A DNA stretch of 38,035 nt from NCBI RefSeq assembly GCF_004801405.1, contig NZ_SSOB01000068.1, positions 1 through 38,035 on the forward strand. The letters are read 5' to 3'. Shown here one piece after another: positions 30,460 to 38,035 of this stretch. Made by a program: the position numbers and the translations under genes. Position 1 is the first letter of the stretch, and each line of letters begins with the position of its first letter. Below the pieces are notes generated by a model. That model was given only the letters and a program-made list of their open reading frames with translations, was not told the origin of the DNA and made no database searches. The DNA is from Cohnella fermenti. GTDB taxonomy: Bacteria > Bacillota > Bacilli > Paenibacillales > Paenibacillaceae.

Positions 30460-31962
30460 ATGCAAAGAGCAAGATCGATCGTAAGCAAAGACTTTATTAT
30501 CGGCACGACGGGCGATCGGCTGTTCGGCTCGTTCGTGGAGCATATGGGCAGCGTCGTGTATAACGGAATCTATGAGCCGGAGCACGAATCGGCCGACGAG
30601 GACGGCTTCCGGCAGGACGTGCTCGGACTCGTCAAGGAGCTTGGCCTGTCGGTCGTTCGGTATCCCGGAGGGAACTTCACGTCGGGCTACAACTGGGAGG
30701 ACGGCATCGGGCCGAAGGCGGAACGTCCGGTTAAGCTTGACCTGGCCTGGCGCCAGCTTGAGCCGAATACGTTCGGGCTGGACGAATTCATGCGCTGGAC
30801 ACGCAAGGTCGGGGCCGAGGCGATCATGACGGTCAATCTCGGAACAAGGGGCATCGACGAAGCTCGGAACATGATCGAATATTGCAATTTTCCCAAGGGG
30901 GGCAAGTACAGCGATCTGCGCCGATCGCACGGCATCGAACAGCCGTATGCCATTCGCACATGGTGTCTGGGCAACGAGCTGGACGGGGAGTGGCAGATCG
31001 CGCGCAAGACGGCGGACGAATACGGCAGGCTGGCCTGCGAGACGGCGAAGGCGATGAGGTGGGTCGATCCGACGGTCGAGCTCGTTGCGGTAGGCAGCTC
31101 GGCGCGCCATATGCCGACGTTCCCCGAGTGGGACCGCACCGTCCTGATGCACACGTACGAGCACGTCGACCACCTGTCCCTGCATCATTACATCGGGAAG
31201 AAGCAGAACGACACGAAAACGTTCCTCGCCATGCCGCTGGAGATGGAGCAGCAGATCAAGGACGTCATCGCGACCTGCGATTATGTCCAGTCGGTGAAGC
31301 GCACCTCGAAGCGAATGAAGCTGTCGTTCGACGAATGGAACGTGTGGCGGGAGCCGGATGTGGAGTACGTTCCGTGGCAGACCGGCTGCCCGTTCGACTG
31401 GGTGAAGTTCCACATGGAGGATGCGCTTGTGTTCGGCTCCGCTCTGCTCTCGATTCTGCGACATGCGGACCGGATCGATATCGCCTGCCAATCGCTGCTG
31501 GTGAACACGATTCCGATGATTCTGACGGAGAAGGGCGGGGCGGCCTGGCGCAACCCGACGTTCTACCCGTTCCTGCATGCGTCGCGCTACGGCAGGGGAC
31601 AGGCGCTGCGGCTCGTCACGGATTCGCCGAAGTACGATACGGCCGCATATACGGATGTCGCTATCGTCGATTCGGCGGCCGTCTATAACGAAGAGAAGGG
31701 CGAGCTGACCGTGTTCGCCGTGAACCGGGGAGAGGAGGCGGTCCTCTACGAGCTGGACACGAGGGACTTCGGCAGCCTGGCGTTCGCGGAGCATATCGTT
31801 ATGAGCCACGAGCGGCTGAGCGCGGTGAATACGGCGCAGCGTCCCGACGAAGTGAAGCCGCGGACCGGCGGGAAGACGACGCTGGACGGGGGCAGGGCGG
31901 AGAGCGTTCTCGAGCCTTATTCATGGAACGTTATCCGGTTCGCGGTGAAGGGAGGGCAATGA
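30460..31962 (+). CDS. GH51 alpha-L-arabinofuranosidase (intracellular)
   Basis: The 500-aa enzyme removes terminal alpha-L-arabinofuranosyl residues from arabino-oligosaccharides. RYPGGNFTSGYNWEDG near the N-terminus, the acid/base Glu173 in WCLGNELDG, and the nucleophile Glu292 in LSFDEWNVW are the GH51 signatures. They lie at nearly the same positions as Glu175/Glu294 of the Geobacillus enzyme. HTYEHVDHLSLHHY is also conserved. No signal peptide, so it acts on sugars brought in by the transporter. GAGGTG lies 7 bp before the ATG. It resembles AbfA/AraF-type enzymes, but the exact symbol is not certain. Confidence 0.92.
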   Translation: MQRARSIVSKDFIIGTTGDRLFGSFVEHMGSVVYNGIYEPEHESADEDGFRQDVLGLVKELGLSVVRYPGGNFTSGYNWEDGIGPKAERPVKLDLAWRQLEPNTFGLDEFMRWTRKVGAEAIMTVNLGTRGIDEARNMIEYCNFPKGGKYSDLRRSHGIEQPYAIRTWCLGNELDGEWQIARKTADEYGRLACETAKAMRWVDPTVELVAVGSSARHMPTFPEWDRTVLMHTYEHVDHLSLHHYIGKKQNDTKTFLAMPLEMEQQIKDVIATCDYVQSVKRTSKRMKLSFDEWNVWREPDVEYVPWQTGCPFDWVKFHMEDALVFGSALLSILRHADRIDIACQSLLVNTIPMILTEKGGAAWRNPTFYPFLHASRYGRGQALRLVTDSPKYDTAAYTDVAIVDSAAVYNEEKGELTVFAVNRGEEAVLYELDTRDFGSLAFAEHIVMSHERLSAVNTAQRPDEVKPRTGGKTTLDGGRAESVLEPYSWNVIRFAVKGGQ

Positions 31963-31964
31963 AC

Positions 31965-32972
31965 ATGGGGGGAACGGAGAAAAGGAGCGGACAGCAGGAA
32001 ATGCCGGCAGCGAGCGGAAGGCGGAAGAGCTACGTCCATCCGCTCATTCGCCATCGCGCCGATCCGTGGATCTATCGCCATGCCGACGGCTTCTATTACT
32101 TCACGGCGACGGTGCCCGAGTACGACCGGATCGAGCTGAGGCGCGCGGAGACGATCGAGCTTCTGGATGGCGCGCCGCCGGCAACGATCTGGCGCAAGAA
32201 GAGCGAAGGGCCGATGAGTCGGCTCATCTGGGCGCCGGAGCTTCATCGCATCGGCGGGCGCTGGTACGTTTACTTCGCGGCGGCGCATACGACCGAGACG
32301 CTGGACGGGGCGTTCCAGCACCGGATTTACGTTCTGGAGAACGTAAGCGACAATCCGCTGGAAGGCGAATGGACGGAGAAGGGACAACTGGACACCGGCT
32401 GGGAATCGTTCGCCCTCGATGCCACCTGCTTCGAATCGGACGGTGCGCACTACCTGGTATGGGCGCAGAAGGAGGATGGCATTCCGGGCAATTCCAACCT
32501 CTATATCGCCGAGCTGGACACGCCTTGGCGCTTGAAGTCGGGCGCGGTCAGGCTGTCCGTGCCGGAATACGAATGGGAGACGGCCTTGTTCCTCGTGAAC
32601 GAAGGACCGGCGGTTCTGAAGCGGGGCGGCCGGATCTTCCTCACGTATTCCGCCAGCGCAACCGACCATCATTATTGCATGGGGCTGCTGACGGCGAGCG
32701 AGTCGTCCGACCTGCTCGACCCGGCTTCCTGGACGAAGTCGCCGGAGCCGGTGTTCCGATCGAACGAGGAAGCCGGCATCTACGGCCCCGGCCACAACGG
32801 CTTCACGACTGCGGAGAACGGGGAGGATCTGCTGCTGTATCACGCCCGCGACGTCAAGGAGGTCGAAGGCGATCCGCTGGACGATCCGAACCGCCATGCC
32901 CGCATCCAGCCGTTCGGTTGGCGAGCAGACGGAACGCCGGATTTCGGCAAGCCGGTGCGGCCGACCAGGTAG
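31965..32972 (+). CDS. GH43-family glycosidase (intracellular)
   Basis: The 335-aa five-bladed propeller enzyme shows the GH43 triad: Asp33 in HRADPWIYR (general base), Asp152 in FALDATCFE (pKa modulator) and Glu213 in VNEGPAVLKR (general acid). Members hydrolyse alpha-L-arabinofuranosides, arabinan or beta-xylosides; the precise subfamily is not clear from sequence alone. The start at 31965 is chosen since GGAGGG (31951-31956) lies 8 bp upstream; ATG 31959 overlaps the GH51 stop codon but is only 2 bp from it. No signal peptide is present. It works downstream of import with GH51. Confidence 0.88.
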   Translation: MGGTEKRSGQQEMPAASGRRKSYVHPLIRHRADPWIYRHADGFYYFTATVPEYDRIELRRAETIELLDGAPPATIWRKKSEGPMSRLIWAPELHRIGGRWYVYFAAAHTTETLDGAFQHRIYVLENVSDNPLEGEWTEKGQLDTGWESFALDATCFESDGAHYLVWAQKEDGIPGNSNLYIAELDTPWRLKSGAVRLSVPEYEWETALFLVNEGPAVLKRGGRIFLTYSASATDHHYCMGLLTASESSDLLDPASWTKSPEPVFRSNEEAGIYGPGHNGFTTAENGEDLLLYHARDVKEVEGDPLDDPNRHARIQPFGWRADGTPDFGKPVRPTR

Positions 32973-33082
32973 CGGAGCGAGCTGCGGAGAGGAGGTGATG
33001 ACGGCGGACGGACGTTCGCCTGCCGCCAATCGAAGCTGTGCAAGAAGATTCACCCATTCGGTCGAAGAAGGAGAGACTATTC

Positions 33083-35161
33083 GTGAAGCCATTCCGCCAG
33101 CTCTTGCCCTTCCACCTCAGAATCCGACTCGCAAGCTTAACCATGCTCGTTGCTCTTCTGCTCGCTTATCCTCTGGCCGCTGGCGCCGTCACGACCGGCA
33201 ACGGGGCGCTCGTGTATTCGCCGACCGCTTCGGAGACGTTCGACAATGCGGGCACGACCTATGCTCGCATCATCACGCTGAAGAACAGCGGCAGCTCCTA
33301 CAACGGGCAGTTGATCGCCACGTTCGACCAGCTCAAGGAAGTGAGCGGTCAGCAGGTCTACCCGATCTACCGCAGCACCGACAACGGAGCGACCTGGAGC
33401 CTGATCGCGAACGTCAAGGACACCACCTATGGAACGACACGCACCTCCCAACCGATGCTGTTCGAAGTGCCTCAGACGGTAGGCAGCTTGTCCGCCGGGA
33501 CTCTTCTTCTGGCGGGGAATATTTTCCCGGAGGATGGGTCCAGCTCCCGAATCGTCATCTGGAAGAGCACCGATCACGGCTCCACCTGGTCGCTGCTCAG
33601 CACGGTCGACACCGGGGGACCGACCGTCTACGACCCGAGTACAACGTCGACGACTACGACGATCTGGGAGCCGTTCCTTGGGCTGGACAGCTCCGGCAAT
33701 CTCGTCTGCTACTATTCGGATGAGCGGCAGAAGAGCAGCAACATTCTTCAGGCGCTTGTCCTGCGCAAGTCGACGGACGGAGGAGCGACATGGGGCGCGG
33801 TGACGAACGTCGTTGCGGTTGCGAACAACAGCGACCGTCCCGGCATGATTACGGTGACGAAGCTGCCGAACGGCAAGTATATGGCGACGTATGAGGTCGT
33901 CAACAAGCCGAGCATCAGCCTGAACACGGCTCCCGTCTATTACAAGTTCTCTGACGATGGGGTCACCTGGACGGCGAGCGATCTGGGGACGCCGATCAAG
34001 CTGAAGAACGGCAGGGGCATCGGCTCCTCTCCGTACGTGAAGTGGGTTCCGGCGGGAGGGCCGAACGGGATGGTCATCGTCTCCGCGAAGTGGGGGCTGG
34101 ACAGCTCCGGCAACATCAGCGGTGGACAGAACTTCTATGTGAACTACAACCTCGGGCTCGGCGATTGGGAGCGGCTGCCGATGGCCGTCACTTATGACGC
34201 GTCGGACACGGCGGGCGGCTACTTCAGCGGCTTCGCGCAGAGCTTCGATACAAGCGTCGACGGCTTGACGCTGTACCAGGCGACGAACGTCGAGAACCTG
34301 ACGACAGGCCGCAACGATATTCGCGTCGGCACGATTCCGCTGAACGCGAACCGGTACGAGGCGGAGCGGGCCACGCTGTCGAACGTGTCGGTCGGCACGA
34401 ATGTCGACGCTTCCGGGGGCAGCGAGGTGCAGTACATCAACTATTCGACGAGCTCGGTCACCTTCAACGTGAACGTGCCGACCTCGGGAACGTATACGGT
34501 CAACGTCCGCTATTCGAACGGCAACGGCAGCACAAGCACACATGCCGTCAGCGTCAACGGAGGGACGGCGTCGACGATCAGCTATCCGGCTACCGTCGAC
34601 TGGAACCGGTACCAATGGGCGCAGATGACGGCTTCCTTGAACGCGGGCAGCAACACGATCAAATTCTCGTACAACACGGGCTACGCCGAGCTTGACATGA
34701 TCGACGTCTACAAGTCCGGAACGGCGCTCAGCGACGAGTTCTGGATCGTGAACCGCAACAGCGGCAAGCTGCTCGAAGTGTACCAAGCGTCGACGGCGAA
34801 CGGCGGCACGATCGATCAATGGGGCGATACGGGCTATTCGTGCCAGCGCTGGACGTTCACCTCCATGGGCAGCGGCTACTACAAAATCATCAACAAGAAC
34901 AGCGCCAAGCTGCTTGAGGTGTACAACGGAATTACGACGGACGGGGCCGTCGTCGACCAATGGAGCGACACGAGCACGAACACGCAGCAGTGGCTGATGA
35001 CGCCGACCGACACGGGCTACTTCAAGCTGTCCAATCGGAACAGCGGCAAGCTGCTTGAAGTATACGCCAATTCGTCGGCAGACGGCGCGATTGTCGATCA
35101 ATGGTCGGACACGGGCTACAACTGCCAGCAGTGGACCTTGGTTAAGGAAGGCACGAAGTAA
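33083..35161 (+). CDS. Secreted sialidase-fold glycosidase (GH93-like exo-arabinanase) with CBM and ricin-type lectin
   Basis: The 692-aa protein starts with GTG 33083, 7 bp after AAGGAGAG, and has a signal peptide (SLTMLVALLLAYPLAAGA). Residues ~40-430 form a beta-propeller with Asp-box motifs STDNGATW, STDHGSTW and STDGGATW. WEPFL (Glu196) and ATYEV (Glu271), with DRPGM and LPNGKY, look like the catalytic region of GH93 exo-alpha-1,5-L-arabinanases. A CBM6/35-like beta-sandwich (starting YEAERA, ~444-570) follows. Then comes a ricin-type beta-trefoil with three SGKLLEVY...DQW repeats (~575-690). True sialidases have an Arg triad and FRIP motif, not seen here. The arabinan context makes GH93 the best guess; the exact activity is inferred. 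Confidence 0.75.
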   Translation: MKPFRQLLPFHLRIRLASLTMLVALLLAYPLAAGAVTTGNGALVYSPTASETFDNAGTTYARIITLKNSGSSYNGQLIATFDQLKEVSGQQVYPIYRSTDNGATWSLIANVKDTTYGTTRTSQPMLFEVPQTVGSLSAGTLLLAGNIFPEDGSSSRIVIWKSTDHGSTWSLLSTVDTGGPTVYDPSTTSTTTTIWEPFLGLDSSGNLVCYYSDERQKSSNILQALVLRKSTDGGATWGAVTNVVAVANNSDRPGMITVTKLPNGKYMATYEVVNKPSISLNTAPVYYKFSDDGVTWTASDLGTPIKLKNGRGIGSSPYVKWVPAGGPNGMVIVSAKWGLDSSGNISGGQNFYVNYNLGLGDWERLPMAVTYDASDTAGGYFSGFAQSFDTSVDGLTLYQATNVENLTTGRNDIRVGTIPLNANRYEAERATLSNVSVGTNVDASGGSEVQYINYSTSSVTFNVNVPTSGTYTVNVRYSNGNGSTSTHAVSVNGGTASTISYPATVDWNRYQWAQMTASLNAGSNTIKFSYNTGYAELDMIDVYKSGTALSDEFWIVNRNSGKLLEVYQASTANGGTIDQWGDTGYSCQRWTFTSMGSGYYKIINKNSAKLLEVYNGITTDGAVVDQWSDTSTNTQQWLMTPTDTGYFKLSNRNSGKLLEVYANSSADGAIVDQWSDTGYNCQQWTLVKEGTK

Positions 35162-35206
35162 GCGGCTGGGGAGCCGAGAGGGTTGAGACGGCTTCCCGAA
35201 GCATGG

Positions 35207-35240
35207 AGCAGGAGCAATGGAGGATCGCTTCTGCTTTTTT
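35207..35240 (+). terminator. Terminator of the arabinan operon
   Basis: GCAGGAGC (35208-35215) pairs with GCTTCTGC (35227-35234) with one G-U, followed by TTTTTT. A second hairpin upstream, GGGAGCCG/CGGCTTCCC (35168-35196), adds to the end of the transcript. Confidence 0.85.
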
Positions 35241-35265
35241 ATGACTTTTTTGAATTTGCCGTTTG

Positions 35266-35294
35266 TTAGGCTATGTGTGCGAACATAGAGCTAA
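35266..35294. promoter_or_regulatory. Inverted repeat upstream of the aldo/keto reductase
   Basis: TTAG-g-CTATGT (35266-35276) is mirrored by ACATAG-ag-CTAA (35283-35294) around a 6-bp centre. It sits 47 bp before the aldo/keto reductase start and just upstream of an AT-rich region that could hold the -10. An operator for an unknown regulator is the likeliest reading. No clear promoter was found with confidence. Confidence 0.45.
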
Positions 35295-35341
35295 CGATAT
35301 GTTAAAATGAAGAGGATGTTGCCAATAAGGAGGAACGAGAG

Positions 35342-36235
35342 ATGGAGCGTAGATTGCTTGGCAAGACGAGCCTTCCGGTTACGGTGCTCGGATTCGGTTC
35401 GATGGAGATTCGCGGAACCCGCGTATGGAACGGGCGCCCGGTGGCGGACGAGGATGCGGGCAAGCTGCTGAACGCCGTGCTTGACGCGGGAATCAACTTT
35501 ATCGATACGTCCTACGATTACGGACGAAGCGAGGAGCTGATCGGCAAGTACCTGCGCGGCCGACGCGGCGAGTACTTCCTGGCGACGAAGTGCGGCTGCA
35601 CGCTCGTCGATTGCGGGGACCACGACGAGACGCCGCACGTGTGGACGCGGGACAATCTGCTGCACAACATCGAGACGAGCCTCTCCCGCATGGGGACCGA
35701 TTATGTGGACTTGCTGCAGCTTCACGGCCCTACGGCGGCGCAAGTCGAGGAGGGCGGTCTGCTCGAGACGCTGAAGGAGATTCAAGCGTCCGGCAAAGCG
35801 CGGTTTGTCGGAATCTCCTCCTATATGCCGAACCTGGAAGCTCATCTGGCGGGGCCGGGCGATTACGCGACGTATCAGATTCCGTATTCCGCCCTGGAGC
35901 GGGACCACGAGACGTGGATCGAGCGCGCGGCCGTGACCGGAGCCGGCATCATCGTGCGCGGCGGTGTCGGCCGCGGCGAGCCGGGGCATGGCCTTGGGCA
36001 GCAGGACCGCTGGCGTCTCTGGGAGGACGCGAAGCTGGACGAGCTGCTGGAAGAAGGCGAGAGCCGCACGGGTTTTCTGCTCCGCTTCACGCTCAGCCAC
36101 CCGAACCTCGCGACGACGATCGTCGGCACGATGAAGCCGGAGCACCTGCTGGAGAACGTGCGCATCGCGGAGAAGGGAACTCTTCCGGCGGATGTGTACG
36201 CGGAGGCTAAGCGGCGGTTGGATTTGATTTCTTGA
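35342..36235 (+). CDS. Aldo/keto reductase
   Basis: The 297-aa NADPH-dependent oxidoreductase has the catalytic tetrad of the family: Asp55 (NFIDTSYDYG), Tyr60, Lys83 (ATKCGC) and His128 (LLQLHGP). The N-terminal LGKTSLPVTVLGFGSMEIRG is the usual first strand. The C-terminal LSHPNLATTIVGTMKPEHLLENV contacts the cofactor. TM-barrel fold, cytoplasmic. Substrate cannot be predicted; the nearby sugar genes might suggest aldose reduction, but it has its own upstream terminator at 35207-35240. AAGGAGGAAC precedes the ATG. Confidence 0.9.
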   Translation: MERRLLGKTSLPVTVLGFGSMEIRGTRVWNGRPVADEDAGKLLNAVLDAGINFIDTSYDYGRSEELIGKYLRGRRGEYFLATKCGCTLVDCGDHDETPHVWTRDNLLHNIETSLSRMGTDYVDLLQLHGPTAAQVEEGGLLETLKEIQASGKARFVGISSYMPNLEAHLAGPGDYATYQIPYSALERDHETWIERAAVTGAGIIVRGGVGRGEPGHGLGQQDRWRLWEDAKLDELLEEGESRTGFLLRFTLSHPNLATTIVGTMKPEHLLENVRIAEKGTLPADVYAEAKRRLDLIS

Positions 36236-36306
36236 AAATTGCAGTGAGTGCATAATCGTTGTAAGAGAAGTGCTGGGACGTAGCTTTTTATTGCTTTATT
36301 TAGTTA

Positions 36307-36358
36307 AAGCGCCATTCTGTATCGTTTACGATGCAGGAATGGCGCTTGTTTGTTTATT
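36307..36358 (+). terminator. Terminator after the aldo/keto reductase
   Basis: AAGCGCCATTC (36307-36317) and GAATGGCGCTT (36337-36347) form an 11-bp perfect stem with further inner pairing (TGTATCG/CGATGCA), followed by a T-rich tail. A weaker partial copy of the arm (GCGCCATTG at 36361) follows. Confidence 0.88.
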
Positions 36359-36418
36359 GTGCGCCATTGTGCACCAAGTAAATCTCGTAATTAATAACTA
36401 TGTAGACCGAAATTAAGA

Positions 36419-37468
36419 TCATAACCTGACAAGCAAATGATCGATGGTTTCTAACGGAGGCTTGTTAACCCGTTTCATAAATTGGCCCACATGAAGCTTA
36501 AGTTTATAGAACTTCTCGAAGAAGACGTTATTGACGACATCTGATTTGAGCCACAACTATAATCCTTGGACAGGATTTAGATTCGGACTGTACGGCGGAA
36601 GAAAGACCAACGGTAGACGCGGATGTTCCTCCAGGAATGGCTGTAAACGAGTGGTATGATGAATACGGCTGTTATCCAGAACCATGGCGATTTTCCCATT
36701 CGGGTAGACCGCAAGAATGTCTTGTAAAAAGCGAATAAAGGCAGCTATATCCGCCTCTTCTTCCTCGTGATGATGAACTTGACCTGTTTCGTAGTTAATT
36801 GCACCAAATAGCTTGGCACCTTCATGTTTTCCGTAGGTCGACACTTTGCGCTGGCGACCTCGTGGAAACCAATTGTACTGCAAGGCTTGATAGGAGCGAA
36901 TCATGGATTCATCTTCAAACAGGAGATGGCGAATGTCTTCGGATTCCACCTGTTTCTTAAGCTGAGCGAACGTATGCTTGCGGAACATGGTCTGAGCATC
37001 CGGATCCGCTTTTGCCAGCGTGTAGGTCGCTTTAGTGAAGCTGAAGTTCATTCGTTTGAGCATCGCGCTAATCCCTCTGACGCTCATCACAACATCGAAT
37101 TCCCGTTGGATCCACTCCGACACGAGCGGGAGCGTCCAGGTGTATTGCGCTTCAAAGCCCACGTCAACCGGTTGTTTTCGCTCCAACAAAGCCGCTAACT
37201 GGAGGCGTTGCTGATCGGTGAGCTTAGGCGGTTGCCCGGGTGAATGTTCCATTTCGAGTCCAGCAAGATCGAGCTCCTGATAATCCTGCCAATACGTGCT
37301 AATGGTTTGCCGAGCCCGGTCAAGCAACTGTCCAATTTCCGAGAACGAGAGTCCTTCCAGATGAAGCCGAACGGCTAGATATCTTTCGTAGAGGCGTTTA
37401 TCGGATGTCTCTCTCATGGTTTTGTTTAATCGCTCGATGTTTACTTGCTTATGTTCGGTACTGCTCAT
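36419..37468 (-). pseudogene. IS630-family transposase, inactivated by active-site change and stop codon
   Basis: The frame encodes an IS630-type DDE transposase: an N-terminal helix-turn-helix region (LEGLSFSEIGQLLDRARQTIS), LLFEDESMIRSYQ (first Asp), IAMVLDNSRIHHTT (second Asp) and LPPYSPNLNPV. The third catalytic residue, normally Glu in NPxE, is Gln (CAA at 36566-36568). Three codons later a TAG at 36557-36559 stops the frame where a Trp is usual. The same frame then reads on as LWLKSDVVNNVFFEKFYK to a TGA at 36419-36421. Full length would be about 350 aa. An 11-bp inverted pair (GAAAATTGCAG at 36234, CTGCAATTTTC at 37571) flanks it but may be chance. Lower GC than the rest of the window. 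Confidence 0.85.
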
Positions 37469-37927
37469 GCTTATCGCCACCTTGGGTTGAAGGATACTGT
37501 TTATTGCCCTATTTGGCCATGAATTTGATTCGTCAGTTCATTAATTGCGGTTTATATAGTTTTCGTGATTCTGCAATTTTCGACATTTATACAACTCATA
37601 AACGACTAAAGTTCTATTATATCGACAAAATAAGCCTCTGGAATTTTATGATAAATAATTCATAATAAAGAAGATGTCGAACTTTTGACTACTGCATTGG
37701 AAGAGGTGGTTAGTGAAGTAGAGATAATCTCATCAAGTACTTGGGAAACGAATTAGCGAAATGGAACAAACGTTGCACCTTATTCATTATTCCATTTCAC
37801 GAATTCGGACTAAATTTATGGATGTTTTGTGAGCGAAATCTACCAACGTCGCGCCTTTCACGTCAGGAATGACCTTCTTCATCTTCAGGTACTTCGGGCA
37901 ACCTTTCTTCCTAAATCCCCGGCCAAA
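37469..37927. other. AT-rich stretch without recognised genes
   Basis: No open frame with a ribosome binding site and no known motif is visible on either strand, apart from a minus-strand frame after 37928 that may be remnant coding (see the neighbouring entry). The segment has low GC compared with the main body of the window and probably belongs to mobile-element debris. Confidence 0.5.
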
Positions 37928-38035
37928 TTATAACGAGGTCGGGGGGGCTATTTCTAGCGCTTCATAGATTTCCAGCTGGCGCTTGGTGATCTCCCCAAAT
38001 CGCAAGTCGTGGCCTGACCGTTCGTAACATTCGAT
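37928..38035 (-). CDS. C-terminal end of an unidentified protein, cut by the window edge
   Basis: The minus strand is open for 35 codons from the edge (beginning IECYERSGHDLRFGEITKR) to a TAA at 37928-37930. The composition is protein-like and ends in YEALEIAPPTSL. Beyond the stop, the same frame continues for another ~46 codons (KKGCPKYLKMKKVIPDVKG and on) before the next stop. This may mean the gene was interrupted by a nonsense change, like the neighbouring transposase. I do not recognise the family; given the location, a transposase or recombinase is possible. Confidence 0.35.
   Translation of the reverse strand: MECYERSGHDLRFGEITKRQLEIYEALEIAPPTSL

Noticed and set aside
33137..35101. 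654-codon minus-strand frame opposite the secreted propeller enzyme
   Set aside because: Shadow frame without signal peptide or domain. The plus strand has Asp-box, CBM and ricin repeats.

Overview
The window looks like chromosomal DNA of a high-GC member of the Paenibacillaceae (Cohnella/Paenibacillus-like). This is inferred from strong GGAGG-type ribosome binding sites, frequent TTG and GTG starts, sigma-A promoters with 17-bp spacers, a Bacillus-type lutABC operon, a csoR-copZ-copA copper locus, and a LacI/ABC/glycosidase arabinan locus. The last ~1.8 kb (from about 36.24 kb) is clearly more AT-rich and holds a broken IS630-family transposase.

Layout. 1-1000: a non-coding start with a possible TnpB/omega-RNA (IS200/IS605-type) tail and two clusters of palindromic repeats. 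1.0-4.8 kb: lutABC for lactate oxidation plus a FadR-type GntR regulator, with a regulator-like operator inside the promoter. 4.8-8.2 kb: a DoxX-like membrane protein, then an HD dNTP triphosphohydrolase coupled to an FAD-dependent oxidoreductase. 8.2-10.6 kb: a DHA2 (14-TM) drug exporter divergent from a TetR repressor. 10.6-14.0 kb: a six-unit repeat array, then csoR, copZ and copA with two CsoR-type operators. 14.0-21.6 kb: a promoter-plus-terminator leader before a Uma2-family nuclease, aspartase (aspA), a giant Lhr-type helicase and a GNAT acetyltransferase. 22.0-25.4 kb: cysteine synthase, a secreted Excalibur-domain protein on the minus strand, a candidate structured RNA, a RidA-family protein, a GNAT and a small P-loop kinase. 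25.7-35.2 kb: an arabinan/arabinoxylan locus with LacI regulator, sugar-binding lipoprotein, two permeases, GH51 and GH43 cytoplasmic enzymes, and a secreted sialidase-fold enzyme (GH93-like) carrying a CBM and a ricin-type lectin domain. 35.3-36.2 kb: an aldo/keto reductase. 36.4-38.0 kb: the dead IS630 transposase and a partial open frame running off the right edge.

The most unusual signal is a dispersed family of short A-loop palindromes (ATGYGA-AAAA-TCRCAT and its relative GAATGCYTAAAAATTARGCATTC). It occurs only between genes, in clusters of four to six, with core-to-core spacing of 50-52 bp (almost always 51-52) in all six clusters, even though the core sequences differ. That spacing is close to five turns of B-DNA, so the palindromes would lie on one face of the helix. 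Four clusters are copies of one ~170-190 bp composite element. Other unexplained signals are a hairpin-rich region at 23.49-23.73 kb, a strong promoter directly followed by an intrinsic terminator at 14.0-14.1 kb, a near-consensus parS site at 15.04 kb, and an in-frame 21-bp minisatellite inside the FAD oxidoreductase.

All calls come from reading the sequence by eye. Family names rest on motif recognition, not database searches.
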